Shown piece by piece: positions 11,340 through 22,272 of a DNA stretch of 64,000 nucleotides (position 1 is its first letter; each line of letters opens with the position of its first letter). The stretch spans positions 62,001 through 126,000 of the forward strand of contig CBFFRP010000199.1 in the NCBI GenBank assembly GCA_965644295.1, written 5' to 3'. The notes beneath the pieces are model-generated. The model saw only the letters and a list, made by a program, of their open reading frames with translations. It had not been told where the DNA came from and searched no databases. Position numbers and translations under genes: made by a program. Origin of the DNA: Paraphysomonas bandaiensis (lineage: Eukaryota > Chrysophyceae).

Positions 11340-13854
11340 TTATTTACAATCCTGTGATACCTCAATAAATTTTCGACTACAACTTTCAACAGCACGAACA
11401 ACATCAGCGCTAACATCATGAACTAACTGTTTTCTCAGATCAGTCAGTTTATCAGCCAACTTTAATACTTCGTGATTGCTAAGACGTAACGTATTCACTA
11501 AGTTCGCCATCTCTTCTCCCATGAACCCCCGGCTAAGCGCATCCAATGGACATACAGCAGGTGTTTCGCACGAAGATAACGCAGAGGTAGAGTTTATTGC
11601 AGGAAGAAAGCATCTAGAATGCTCACATGTTTGTAAAGCATGTGCAATTGCGCTAATAGGTGCTGCTATAGCTTGTATTTGGCTCACAGTTTGCTTAAAA
11701 TGCCCGTTCAGACTATTTGTCATGCCTTTGAGAATTGGTAAGCATGTAGAAGATAAAGTTTTCCATTTATCTAGATTTGCCTCGACTGTTTGATTACAGC
11801 GTAAGAGAGTATACAACTCAGAGCGACACCTGTCAGCTGCTCGTTGCATGCTGTTAGTCCACAACTTTCGGGTATCCAGCGCTTTAAAAGTCTGTGAACA
11901 GAACAGTTATACACATAAGTCCTCAATACTACTGAGCGAGTCATATATAATACATTCAATTACGCAGGCTTAGTTTCGTACCAATTCAATAAAAGTATCT
12001 AATCCAGTGGAACTTGAGCTCAAGGGCAAACTTCCATCAGTTGGAGTTGACAGCGGAGATAGAGGAGCCATACATGATGTCAATAGCAGCAAAGATCTGG
12101 ACTTCTTCCTCAAATCAGAAATTTTAATGTCAGTTGATACTTCTGTAATCACTGAGTCTAACCCAACAAAAGAAGAGTGTGATATATCACCGCCAACTTT
12201 GGTCAATTCAGCATTACTGTTGTCCGGCATCCCTGCCGACATCGAGTGAGAAACTTCAAAAGCACATTTGCTGAATTCGACGAGCTCTCTTTGTACCGCA
12301 TGAAGTCTTTTTATATCCAAAGCAATGCCCTCACTATCACCGCAACTCTCCATATCACGTTCAAATGTTGCCGTATGCATGCTCGCAGGCGGAAAGACAC
12401 CAAGAATTCGATGCAATTGTGCCTTCGACGAACCAGACGGAGCGTGACCTACGTTGTTGTCATCTGGAGAAGCAAACACGCTACGCGTAGAGCTAAACGA
12501 TCCACCTGCCAATGATGGCTTTTCTCGAGCAGTAGAAGTGTCGAATGCGCCGGAAGAAAGCGGGTTTCTTCTGACCTGGGAATTTGAGTGACAAGCAACA
12601 GTGGGGTGTACTGAAATAAAACCGGTAACGATCTGCCGAGCAGAACGTCTAGCTGACGTCCACTGGTGATGTAGTTCCTGTATTCGCGATTGCATGACTT
12701 GCCAGCCAGAAAATTCTTTGGTATAATCTGTTTGTGAGAAATCTTGTCGTATTAATGGCGGATTCCGTCGACCGCTGCTCCGCGATTGCGTTGATGTTCC
12801 CCGCACACTCCCCCCGCTTCGACTTCGGCGGACTTGAATTCGACTGTTGTGATTTTGCTGTACTTTCTCTCTTTCTATATCCTGGGATACTTCTTCGTTG
12901 GAATCTTCGACCTTGATTTTTCCAATACTGGCGACTTCCTCGACAGCTGATTTGAAATCTGTCATAAGTAAATCCATCTTAGCCTCCGTCTCATCACGAG
13001 CACAGATAGCCTCCTAAATACAATACACACATCACTACCTGTGTATTCATACTGGAGCATATATTGGTTACGAGAATCAATACCTGCAACGTTTTAAGGC
13101 TCTTGGAGAGCTGTTCATTGTGATGCTGCAACACAGCAAAAGATCGTTGTAGAACCTCATAGTCTCCTATCGTATTATCTTCCCCCTTGATAGGTCTATC
13201 AGGTGAAGTTACTTTCTGCTTTGGTCTAGGTGATGTGGGATTGGCTGCTTTACAAGCCAGTTTCTTAGCTGGTGTGCGGACACCTCGGGGTGTGGACTTC
13301 GGCGTTTTCGGGCCAGTCTGGGGACCCAGAAGGCCATCGTATCTAGAGGTTGTGTTATCCAGTAAGCTACTTGCATTCAAATCCAGTTTTGGTTTAGCCG
13401 CAGGAGATTTAATAGAATTTCGATTTTGATCACCACATATATCGATAATACCCACCTGCAACAAATGGGCCACAGCTTGCAGTTTAAATTGTAAATCATC
13501 ATGCATAGACTGTAGAGGATTAGAGAATGCTTCAGTTGCTGGTGGGAATCTTAAATCAATACAAGCTTGAAGAATAATCTCATAAAATTGATGACGATAT
13601 AATTCTTCAGCATGTTTACGATCATCACGTGTAGCATTTTGATTTCTTAATATATTATTTGTATGTATACGTTTATCATTTAAATCAGATAGTTTCTCTG
13701 CATGTAAACGTAAAGATAAAGAATGTTGTATTATAGATGTGAATATGATTCTTTGTGTTTTCCAATTAAATTCTTTTAAATCACTAACAGTTAGATTGTT
13801 GAAATCATCACTGAGATAGTATTGTAATTGTGATCTTAAACTAACTAAATCCAT
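11340..13854 (-). CDS. Three-exon 784-aa coiled-coil protein, unknown function
   Basis: Minus-strand exons are 13854-13084, 13013-11982 and 11891-11340. The introns are 70 and 90 nt, both phase 0 with GT-AG ends, and the total is exactly 785 codons including stop TAA. The N-terminal 120 residues are predicted helical and hydrophobic-patterned (MDLVSLRSQLQYYLSDDF...). A Pro/Ser/Lys-rich linker (TPKSTPRGVRTPAKK) follows. Next comes a coiled coil that crosses the first intron (LSKSLKTLQ / EAICARDETEAKMDLL), then a long Ser-rich middle and a helical C-terminus. No domain is recognised. A centrosomal, ciliary or other structural protein is conceivable, but only the general composition suggests it. 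It starts 445 bp from the divergent gene at 14299, so the two may share a promoter region. Confidence 0.75.
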
Positions 13855-14298
13855 ATGAATATATGCGATATATATATATATAAATCACAGTATCAGTGAT
13901 AACATATGAAGATCCCCGTATAGTTGATCTCAATATAATTACATAGATATCAATAGAATTCACTTCTTGTTAAACACGTCCACTTCATACTTCTTCTGGC
14001 TACTCTTTGCTATAGTATTTACTTTACGTACACAATAATACACTTTTTTAGAAAATGTGCTATAAAAATAAGGTATATATGCAGCCACTAAAACTGATTC
14101 AGCTAAAAATTGGTGCTTTTAGGTGTATATACAGTACTCAGTACTCAGTGTTTCTGTTTATTGGGGGCTCCTGCCTGTTCTAGATCTGTTTGCTGTGTAT
14201 GATATAACACACATATAGATAGCTATAGCAGTGATTTGCATATAATAGCAATAAACGACATCTGACTTCACTTGTTTGTTCATTTTGAAAATAATTCA
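13855..14298. other. Divergent intergenic region with (TA)n tract
   Basis: This separates the start codons of the minus-strand gene (13854) and the plus-strand gene (14299), so it must hold both promoters. An alternating TA run lies at about 13866-13882. No specific promoter motif could be identified with confidence. Confidence 0.4.
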
Positions 14299-15195
14299 AT
14301 GGGAAAGGGAAACTGGGAAAGACGAGCGGAAAGAGAGAATGCGAAACGAGAAGCGGCGAGGGCTAAGAAGGCAGCTCGAGGAAATCCCAAGAAAGCGAGT
14401 GCAGAATCCGTAATTAGGAATATATTGAAGAAGGATGATAAATATGGTGTTAATAGTTGCAATATTCGAGCATGGGTTGAACCAGAAGGTGTTCATACAC
14501 CGCTTTGTGGGCTGTGGTTCCGTAGTGAAGCGTGTAAATCTAAAAGGTGCAATGCGTCTCACGAGGTGTCCATTGCGATGTTACGAAACGTTTCTCCATC
14601 TACGACAGAAGCACAGGAAAAGATAACCGAGCCATACGTAGAATGTATTAACTTACAAGATATTTCCCCTAATATGATGGCTCGGGTTAAAATAATTGCA
14701 GTTGATGACACATGTGTATTCGATTATGCACATCCGGAGTTATGGGCTCAGTGGAGCAAGTCTCGGTTAGATCAGCAAAGTGCTGGGAAATCTCTTCCAA
14801 CCGTCGTGGAGTCAGATACGGAAATACGTCATGAGAGTGATGCTGTAGAAGTATGCCTAGAAGACGCAATGGTGAGTTGTTCTATTGATTGTAAGTCATC
14901 GTCGAATAAAACTACTGGGATATGTCACTTTGACTTCCTTAACCCATCCTTAGTCTCACACATTATGCGGTACTTAAGCAATTCAGATGTCTGTGCGTTA
15001 TGCAGTTGTTGCCACAGCCTTCGAAATATTATTCGGAAGGATGACAACATACGAGGTCGAAAACGAGAGCACATGGCTTCCATTGCGAAGGTATTGGTCA
15101 AGAAAAAGAAAGAAGAGAAAAAAAAGAAAACTAAAAGTGCATATGCGAAAAAGTCTGATAAGAAAGATGGGTTTGCCCGTGGTGGTAATAGTTAG
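14299..15195 (+). CDS. CCCH zinc finger + F-box-like protein, 298 aa
   Basis: Single exon. I take ATG 14299 (MGKGNWERRAEREN) rather than the upstream in-frame TTG codon. The N-terminus is a charged helix rich in Arg/Lys/Ala. Residues near 76-95 read CGLWFRSEACKSKRCNASH, a C-x8-C-x4-C-x3-H arrangement of CCCH type with slightly off spacing. Near residues 215-260 the sequence FLNPSLVSHIMRYLSNSDVC fits an F-box (Leu/Pro start, I-x-x-YL, D-x-x-x-L, then CxSLR). The C-terminus is a Lys-rich tail (KKKKEEKKKKTK). If both domains are real, this would be an RNA-binding substrate adaptor for an SCF ubiquitin ligase. The domain calls come from motif reading only; the F-box call is the weaker. Confidence 0.65.
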   Translation: MGKGNWERRAERENAKREAARAKKAARGNPKKASAESVIRNILKKDDKYGVNSCNIRAWVEPEGVHTPLCGLWFRSEACKSKRCNASHEVSIAMLRNVSPSTTEAQEKITEPYVECINLQDISPNMMARVKIIAVDDTCVFDYAHPELWAQWSKSRLDQQSAGKSLPTVVESDTEIRHESDAVEVCLEDAMVSCSIDCKSSSNKTTGICHFDFLNPSLVSHIMRYLSNSDVCALCSCCHSLRNIIRKDDNIRGRKREHMASIAKVLVKKKKEEKKKKTKSAYAKKSDKKDGFARGGNS

Positions 15196-15510
15196 TTTAA
15201 GTGTACCCAGAATGTAGTGTATATATGTTGCTTCGTGTTGAACCCAACAGAATATATGTTTTAAAATAATGTATACTTGGAACATATCCTAGTTTCAACA
15301 ATTTTTATTACTGGAAAGTACTTACTATGTTTAGCGACATAAATGATACAGCTTCCGATGTTCTATTGTTTTGTAATGTAGAAAAGGCCTTAAAGAAAAC
15401 AACAAATCATACTAACTAGTTTGTGGCAGTAAAACACTGGTTTGATAGTTAGCTGTTAGCTACATGCAAGTGTTGATGAAGTCAGATAAATATTACCCGT
15501 CATACTTAGA
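15196..15510. other. Intergenic; nothing recognised
   Basis: Short AT-rich spacer between the F-box-like gene and the left arm of the inverted duplication. No coding or element signal seen. Confidence 0.4.
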
Positions 15511-15674
15511 ATTCTAGTAAATAATATTCAATTACTAGTCGATTAAAGTATCGTAAATCAAAATTTGAATACTGCAACTGAATTGCAGGTAAAAACAAAA
15601 CGTATTCAAGCGTCAATTATGTAAACAATGGTTTAAAATGATATGTACAAGACTATTATATGCCCACCAGTCCT

Positions 15675-16067
15675 CTACGCCATTGTGTCTGGTGCAATTT
15701 CGATGTCTGCCGGGTCTTCAGGTCCAGTCGGATCTATTACACCCATGTCGGAGTGGTCATTCTGACTGTGGGAGTTTTCATCACCTTCTCTTTCTTTATT
15801 TCCACCCTTACCGGAATCTTTGTCCCCTTCCTTATTCATATGCAACGACTTCTCCACATGAGCGACATTTTCTGCCAATTTGGCTGCCGTTTCTTCAGCT
15901 GAATTGGAGACCTTGTCAATATAATCTTGAGCTTTCTCCTTGATCTCTTTGGCTCTCTCTTCCTCCTTCCTCTCCTCCTTAATCTTTTCCAAATTCGCGG
16001 AATACTCCTCGCCTACATGAGACACAGCGTCCGTAGCTGCCTTGATACGATCGTTCATAGTTGCCAT
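15675..16067 (-). CDS. 130-aa charged amphipathic-helix protein, copy A
   Basis: Single exon, starting MATMNDRIKAATDAV. The first 75 residues form a continuous Lys/Glu/Ala helix with 11-residue-like periodicity (KIKEERKEEERAKEIKEKA), resembling LEA-like or apolipoprotein-like helices. The C-terminal 50 residues are disordered and acidic (Asp/Ser/Pro/Gly-rich). There is no signal peptide and no hydrophobic segment. It is identical to copy B at 16637-17029 except Asn for Lys in the GKGG(N/K)KEREG segment. Function is unknown; a membrane- or stress-associated helical protein is an inference from composition only. Confidence 0.75.
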   Translation of the reverse strand: MATMNDRIKAATDAVSHVGEEYSANLEKIKEERKEEERAKEIKEKAQDYIDKVSNSAEETAAKLAENVAHVEKSLHMNKEGDKDSGKGGNKEREGDENSHSQNDHSDMGVIDPTGPEDPADIEIAPDTMA

Positions 16068-16636
16068 TATAGAATTCTAACGTTACTTATATTAATAGCT
16101 CGGTGTCAGTCAACTGCTTGTGAGACATTAAATTATGAATCAACAATATGTTTGTTTCAGCCATCGCAACAATGAGAATCAACGTGGCAGCATTTATATA
16201 TCTATGAAATCATTTTCTTGGAAGATGTGCGCAGATACTGGAAGAACAAAGAATAGAATAGTCGTAGTTTGAAGGGACACTTTGTAGCTGTACTCTATAC
16301 ACCGTATTGTATTCTGCCCTAAGAGAAGAGAGAGTATCTACTGTACTGAGATGTATCCAGAATTTATGTACTGGAATACAATGTATTCAAGCTATGTGAT
16401 ATACAACTCTATATGCATATATACGGGCGGTACACGTCAAGCTATTCTATTCTTTATTCTTCCAGTATCTGCGCACATCTTCCAAGAAAATGATTTCATA
16501 GATATATAAATGCTGCCACGTTGATTCTCATTGTTGCGATTGCTGGAAACAAGCATCTTGTTGATTCATAATTTAATGTCTCACAAGCAGTTGACTGACA
16601 CCGAGCTATTAATATAAGTAACGTTAGAATTCTATA

Positions 16637-17029
16637 ATGGCAACTATGAACGATCGTATCAAGGCAGCTACGGACGCTGTGTCTCATGTAGGCGAGGAGT
16701 ATTCCGCGAACTTGGAAAAGATTAAGGAGGAGAGGAAGGAGGAAGAGAGAGCCAAAGAGATAAAGGAGAAAGCTCAAGATTATATTGACAAGGTCTCCAA
16801 TTCAGCTGAAGAAACGGCAGCCAAATTGGCAGAAAATGTCGCTCATGTGGAGAAGTCGTTGCATATGAATAAGGAAGGGGACAAAGATTCCGGTAAGGGT
16901 GGAAAGAAAGAAAGAGAAGGTGATGAAAACTCTCACAGTCAGAATGACCACTCCGACATGGGTGTAATAGATCCGACTGGACCTGAAGACCCGGCAGACA
17001 TCGAAATTGCACCAGACACAATGGCGTAG
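16637..17029 (+). CDS. 130-aa charged amphipathic-helix protein, copy B
   Basis: Mirror copy of the gene at 15675-16067, transcribed away from it across the 180-bp spacer. One amino-acid difference is seen (GKGGKKEREG here). Both copies keep an intact frame, start codon and stop. The shared upstream sequence reaches back to 16442, so both copies probably have the same core promoter. Expression of both is possible, which argues against a pseudogene. Confidence 0.75.
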   Translation: MATMNDRIKAATDAVSHVGEEYSANLEKIKEERKEEERAKEIKEKAQDYIDKVSNSAEETAAKLAENVAHVEKSLHMNKEGDKDSGKGGKKEREGDENSHSQNDHSDMGVIDPTGPEDPADIEIAPDTMA

Positions 17030-17426
17030 AGGACTGGCGGGCATATAATAGTCTTGTACATATCATTTTAAACCATTGTTTACATAATTGACGCTTGAAT
17101 ACGTTTTGTTTTTACCTGCAATTCAGTTGCAGTATTCAAATTTTGATTTACGATACTTTAATCGACTAGTAATTGAATATTATTTATTAGAATGAATATA
17201 TTCTATCTTGTTTGTATTACGTTGTGTCATTCGCGTTGAGCTATACAGGAAGTAGGCAAGGCCGTTCTATATTATATATTGTAGTATATAGTTCTAGATA
17301 TGACGGGTAATACTACGGAATATTATCCATAGGAGGTATATGTATCAGCACTGATATTTACACTATACAATGTTCACAGCATACTCACTACGATTCAACG
17401 GTATTGTATACTGATGTATATATAGA

Positions 17427-17717
17427 CTACTGATTTGTAAAGCCTGACTTCATCAACTTTGGAATGCAACTATCAAATGAGCCCACGGCTTTGAACGAGT
17501 ACGATTTTCTATTTTCATAATGCACTTCCAAATCCGCATTCGAAAACAGTAGAACATCTGTAGATTTGCCTTTTATGGCGCAGAGCATAGCAAATACTGG
17601 TCTGTCATGATCACATGCATTTCGTGCAGCATGCATTATTGTCAATGCTCGGTGTATAATATCATACAGTATCTTGTTTGTGTTTGGTTTCATGGTACTG
17701 TATTTTATGTGCAGCAT
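17427..17717 (-). CDS. 96-aa small protein, unknown
   Basis: Intact frame from ATG 17717 (MLHIKYSTMKPNTNK) to TAG at 17427; an internal ATG gives an 88-aa alternative. An N-terminal helix (ILYDIIHRALTIMHAARNA) is followed by an alternating hydrophobic strand-like stretch (VFAMLCAIKGKSTDVLLFS), so a small folded alpha/beta protein is plausible. No family recognised. It could also be the last exon of a longer gene, but I found no convincing upstream exon. Confidence 0.45.
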   Translation of the reverse strand: MLHIKYSTMKPNTNKILYDIIHRALTIMHAARNACDHDRPVFAMLCAIKGKSTDVLLFSNADLEVHYENRKSYSFKAVGSFDSCIPKLMKSGFTNQ

Positions 17718-18082
17718 GGAGACATGTAGAACTTATAACTCTATTATTGACTATTACTGTTTACTTCTAAACATAATTTCATTTCAATGGGTTCATTTTG
17801 AATGCACAGACAAAGAATACGGTTAAACGAAAGAGTACGTATCGAATCAGTTGCTGTTGTACCTACGAGATTTGGAAATCACCAACTCGAACAGATATAA
17901 TAGAACAAGCTAACCACATATAAGGTACTAATGGCTTTTTGCAGATTAACAATATAGCGAATAACAAAGTATAACAGTATGTTATTAACTTGTTGTACTA
18001 GACTTGGATATCACTATCACTAAAAGCTCAATACTGTCTACGTGCAACGTATACTACTACACATATAACACACAACCATGTA
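17718..18082. other. Intergenic; nothing recognised
   Basis: Downstream flank of the MFS gene (which ends at 18083 on the minus strand) and upstream flank of the small gene at 17717. AT-rich, with no coding pattern. Confidence 0.4.
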
Positions 18083-20138
18083 TTATAATTCGTCATTATC
18101 TTCTTCTGAGTATTTACCCGAATGTAAACAGCTTTGGGGTGTACAATTTAACATATCAGAATTACTATCATCCGTGGGGTCTGCCAATAATATCTGGTGA
18201 AATAAACAGCACTCAAAATACAATAAGTTAAAGATCAAACCTCCTACCGTATCTAAATCCACGCCTGATACACATATTAGTGTGACGAGAGCAAAACGCA
18301 TGGTCAACTCAAACTTACCTTTAGTTTCTGGTAGACAGAGAGTGCACCCCATACCTATTCCATTTATAACCGCTAACGTTATACCGATTGCTGAGAGTCC
18401 TATTCGGGAATGTATCAGAAAAGGACTCAACAGAGAGCCTAGTCTTTCCATCGCTGTCGCAAGTGCATGACCAGATGCCCTCATTTCCGTAGGAAAGAGT
18501 TCACATGTCGCCACCCACGTAGAAAGATTGGTTCCCATCGAAGAAATGCGGGCACACACAGACACAATCATGAGTGCAGTATAATTTAGCTCAAAACCAA
18601 AAAAAAATGCACTAATTCCTGCAATACAGAACATGAAGCTCATTGTTGAGACCCTACCCCACTTGTCGATTAAGATAAAGAGCATTACCACAGCAACCAC
18701 CTGTACATATATACTGTCAGTGCAGAATTAAAATTTCATCTCACTCACTTCTGAAGATGAGTTTAGCAATATATTTCCATAGTCAAAATCACAGATTTCA
18801 TCGGTATTAAGTTCGGATTTCTTTTGAAACAATTTCACCACAAGAAGCACTACACCTGTAACACAGCACCAAATCACATTGCAACTTGATATGATTTAAC
18901 TGTGCTCCACCACAAAATCTCACCGTAATATCCTACGTAATATCATCGTTAAAACGTAAATATACAACTGCGTTCGACACCCACCGAATCCAAAAGTGAA
19001 CCAGACAGTCCATAGAGGAAGGGTAAGCTTTATGTATGCCGGGCTGACGAATACCATTAGATCAGACAAGGTCCCCAATATCTCGCTAACTGCAGTGGTA
19101 GACTGCTGATGGGCTACGGATCCAGCATCGGCCGCTTGCAGTGAAACCTCATCAATATGTATTTTGTTTACTGCGGCCATCTGTCTAACCACTTCTTCAG
19201 CTTCAGAAGTGCGCCCATGCACAAGCAGCCACCTATGTGAAAAATGAAGAGATATACAATTTCAGTAACCAAATTCTACACCTGGGGCTCTCAGGAAGAT
19301 ACACAATAGAGCATATCAGGGAAATACTAACAGGAACAACTGTCACTAGTGCTAGTGCACGCCACCCATGATTGGACAACAGCATCCACGCAAATATTGT
19401 CACAAAAGCAGAGCCGATTGTCCAAAACCCCTGTAGCATCCTCATAATACATCTAATATAACCGGACTTATCTCACCTGTAAATAAATTAGATAAGAGCC
19501 GCGATGAGACGTGGGCAGCATCTCGGCCAATAAATCGAAAGTTACAGCCATTCCGCCTACCCCTGTAAGACAGTTACCTATACCCTCAAATATCAAGTAA
19601 TCAACTCACCGATACCAACAAAAAACTGAAATACAAGTAGAATAGGCAGATTAGGTGCCAACGAAGTCAATATACCAAATGCTGAAACTACTGCAAGTGC
19701 TGGAACGAATATGAAACGTTGCGAATATAAAATATTCCAAATATACCAATAATAGATATTGGTCTCCTGCCAAATTTATCACCCAATGGACCCCATATTA
19801 ATCCTCCAAAGAGTTCTCCCGCGAATACCACACTCATAATTGAAGCGACCTCTGCGGTGCTTAAGTTCCAATTCTCTCCTACACATGCTCCGAGAAACCC
19901 CAGCAAACTAACCTCCTATACACTGGTTAGTAACAAGAATATAGCATACAAATATATGTTATAGCACCATTCCATCCGCCATGTTTCCGAGGCCACATAT
20001 AAGCAGCAGTCGATTATGATACCATCCTAATGGTATTCGCTCCAACCATACGCTTAAACTGGATTTCTTTCCACTATTGGGATGGTTAATATCCTCATCG
20101 TTCGAGTCAATGGCAGAGTATGATGCTACCATAGCCAT
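18083..20138 (-). CDS. MFS transporter, SVOP/SV2-like, 512 aa, 11 exons with two microexons
   Basis: Exons on the minus strand: 20138-19968, 19915-19747, 19699-19610, 19562-19477, 19430-19282, 19232-18985, 18932-18924, 18855-18749, 18700-18319, 18264-18248, 18193-18083. All phases agree and the sum is 513 codons including stop. Family marks are GDKFGRRPISII after TM2, the SHRG...GFWTIGSAF segment, LPESPR before the central loop, IDKWGR after TM8, and LPETKG near the C-terminus. The length suits a 12-helix transporter of small organic solutes. The 9-nt exon supplies the codons for YY in FGYYGVVLL; skipping it would delete three residues in frame. The last two introns are 54 nt, divisible by three and stop-free. 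The C-terminus ends EEDNDEL. The substrate cannot be predicted. Confidence 0.85.
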
Positions 20139-20516
20139 ATACGAATTGAAATAATGATAATGTGTTTGTGATAGATATAAACATTAACAGATTCCACTTT
20201 CAGAAAGAGGATGATGCATGACTGTTGTGTGCTATATACATTTTTTACAATAAAAATTATTATTTTTTTCCTTTTGTAAAATAATTTTCTACAGGAATAG
20301 CAATATGTAAAAAAATATTTTACTTATACAAAATTGTAAAAAAAATATATACTGTGGTAACATATGCATGAAGAGTCTTCATATGAATGAATGCACCCGT
20401 TATGAAGGAGAATTCAATTGAGCCAGACAGATCATAGTAATCTACGAAGAAGTATGTATAGTATCCCAGTATAATCTATCTTCTATTTCTTTGGGTGATT
20501 ACAATCAATTGCGAAG
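20139..20516. other. Divergent intergenic region, poly-A/T rich
   Basis: Between the MFS start (20138, minus) and the calcineurin-B-like start (20517, plus). It contains long A and T runs near 20240-20350. No defined motif beyond AT richness. Confidence 0.4.
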
Positions 20517-21312
20517 ATGGAAGGTCTTCTCAATTCATTTCTATCACAGAAACAGAAGAAACCTGATGCAGTACCAGAACCAGACATGTCTGCACTTGCA
20601 GCCATCACAAACTTTAGTAAGAGAGAGTTAAAGAGATTATTTGCAAGATATTGTATGATATGCAACAAGCAGACAGGATTGATTGAGAAGATACCGTTCA
20701 TACAGCAGCCGGAGCTGGTGTATTGCCCAATTGGACACATCGCCTTTGATATGGAGCGACGTAACTTCATCAAACATCGTGCAATGTTAAGAGAAGAAAA
20801 ACTGAAAAAAGATGATGAAGAAACACTAAAAAATGATGATGATGATAAACGCAGTGAGGACAGGGCAGAAACAGCTGATGACAATAAGGGAATGACGACA
20901 GAAAACAATGTACAAGATACTATCATCGGCGAAGCTGATTTGGATGAGTGCGAGGGCATAGATTTTTTTCATTTCGTCAAAATGTTAAGTGAATTTAGCC
21001 CAAAGGCTAGTTTATCTAGGAAAATATCATGTAAGTAATGTTGTATTATATTGTAATATCTAACATTGAATAGATTTCTTCAAAATGATTGCTACAGACG
21101 ACACTCAAACAATAACGAAAGACAATTACTTGGATTTCTTGAAAAACCATACATATGGAATGGTTCCTGCCCATAACTACGATGACATCATAGACGATAT
21201 GTGGGATAACATACTGCAGGAAATTGGGCATGATGCACCTTTATCTCGAAAAGACTTGTCTAAATTAGTCACCGCTATCGACATGCACCTATTAATGACG
21301 ATAAGTTATTAA
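20517..21312 (+). CDS. Calcineurin-B-like protein with degenerate EF-hands, 250 aa
   Basis: Two exons, 20517-21030 and 21074-21312, separated by a 43-nt intron (phase 1). Known CnB landmarks align in order. FSKRELKRLFARY matches the FSKEEL...RLYKRF start. Then come PELVYCPIGHIAFDME, DFFHFVKMLSEFS (CnB has DFKEFIEGVSQFS), and a C-terminal LVTAIDMHLLMT (CnB has VVGGLDIHKKM). The Ca2+ loops are spoiled: loop 1 has Cys for the first Asp, and loop 3 lacks Asp1, Asp5, Gly6 and Glu12. An acidic Lys/Asp insertion of about 45 residues (KKDDEETLKNDDDDK) sits in the middle. It may still be a protein-binding CnB fold that no longer senses calcium. Overall family confidence is moderate to good. Confidence 0.7.
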
Positions 21313-21534
21313 ATATATATACTTTAGAGTACGTAACGGTCTGGTACTAATCATATATATTCAGCAAGCATTCGACTATCAAGTTGCCCCATCCTGTGTA
21401 CAGAATGCAAAAAGTGGAAATCATACATACATTTTAAAAGTCATTCTTAATACTATTTCGGTTAAGGAAAATCCATTCAATGGATATAACTGGCTTAGTC
21501 GTTTACTTATGTTTTAAGCCTATTACCACTACAT

Positions 21535-22007
21535 CAGCGCTAGGAAACATTATATTGCAATACTATTGTTAGAAAGAGCCCATTTAATACTATTATTGGA
21601 GTCATATTTTCAACAATACTATTGCAAATTATTCGAATGATGAGAAAAATATTTTCCCTGCTTTCTGCTCTTTTTCCACTCATATACACTCTAGAGGGAA
21701 TCCTTAATTCCTTCATTGGGAACGATTTTGTATGATGGAGAGAGAAAGTGTGACTGAAACCAACTGAGTAACAGTGTATACTATATACTATATACAATAT
21801 TAGGTCGAGTTTTGATAACGACCAACGATACTGAGTGCAGTTACATCGCGCTGAGTGTGAAGTTATACTTCTCACAGCGCAATACTGACTGAATTACATT
21901 AGGAGGATGCGGTGAAATGTGAAATTGTGATGTTACAGGATTCGGTAACAACATATTGTATGGAACGCTATCTAACAATAGTATTGAAATATATTTCCCT
22001 TTCCCTG
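21535..22007. mobile_element. hAT-like MITE, diverged relative of the 37871 element
   Basis: The left end CAGCGCTAGGAAACATTATA and the right end (reverse complement CAGGGAAAGGGAAATATATT) run into shared subterminal sequence CAATACTATTGTTAGA. The right 50 bp match the right end of the element at 37871-38666 with few changes. The 473-bp interior has no coding capacity. The flanking 8 bp (CACTACAT and TGATATTG) do not match, so the insertion is old or one end is misplaced. Confidence 0.6.
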
Positions 22008-22272
22008 TGATATTGTAGCACTGTGATTGTGTAAACACAGCAATCATATCTTTTTCAGCTAATATATATATTATATATTCAGATTTTTTGTGTACTTTTA
22101 ACGGCTACTCCTATATTGTAGTCATGTAGATTCTGTATTTCATTGCTACATAGAATACAGAATGGCTACTAGCGACAGTTTTAGCACTTAAATCTGCATT
22201 GGTTGTACCTTATAGCCTAATAGTGAACAATCATTCTGATCTTCATTAGTAGCCGACGCCATCATCGACACT
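22008..22272. other. Intergenic with short hairpin
   Basis: AT-rich. The arms ATTCTGTATT and AATACAGAAT at about 22131-22164 could form a 10-bp stem. No other feature recognised. Confidence 0.35.

Larger units (their letters stand above)
15511..17193. repeat. 750-bp inverted duplication with 180-bp spacer
   Basis: The left arm 15511-16261 and right arm 16442-17193 are reverse complements with only scattered mismatches. The arms cover a whole gene plus its 5' and 3' flanks, ending at ATTCTA on the outside and at AGAATAGAATAG on the inside. The spacer 16262-16441 is unique and AT-rich. The two encoded genes are divergent, so their promoters face each other across the spacer. No target-site duplication or transposase is present; it reads as a segmental gene duplication rather than a transposon. 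Confidence 0.93.

Noticed and set aside
14272-14298. Upstream in-frame TTG extension of the CCCH/F-box gene
   Set aside because: A non-ATG start is not expected in a nuclear gene; the ATG at 14299 follows a stop-free but otherwise unremarkable stretch.
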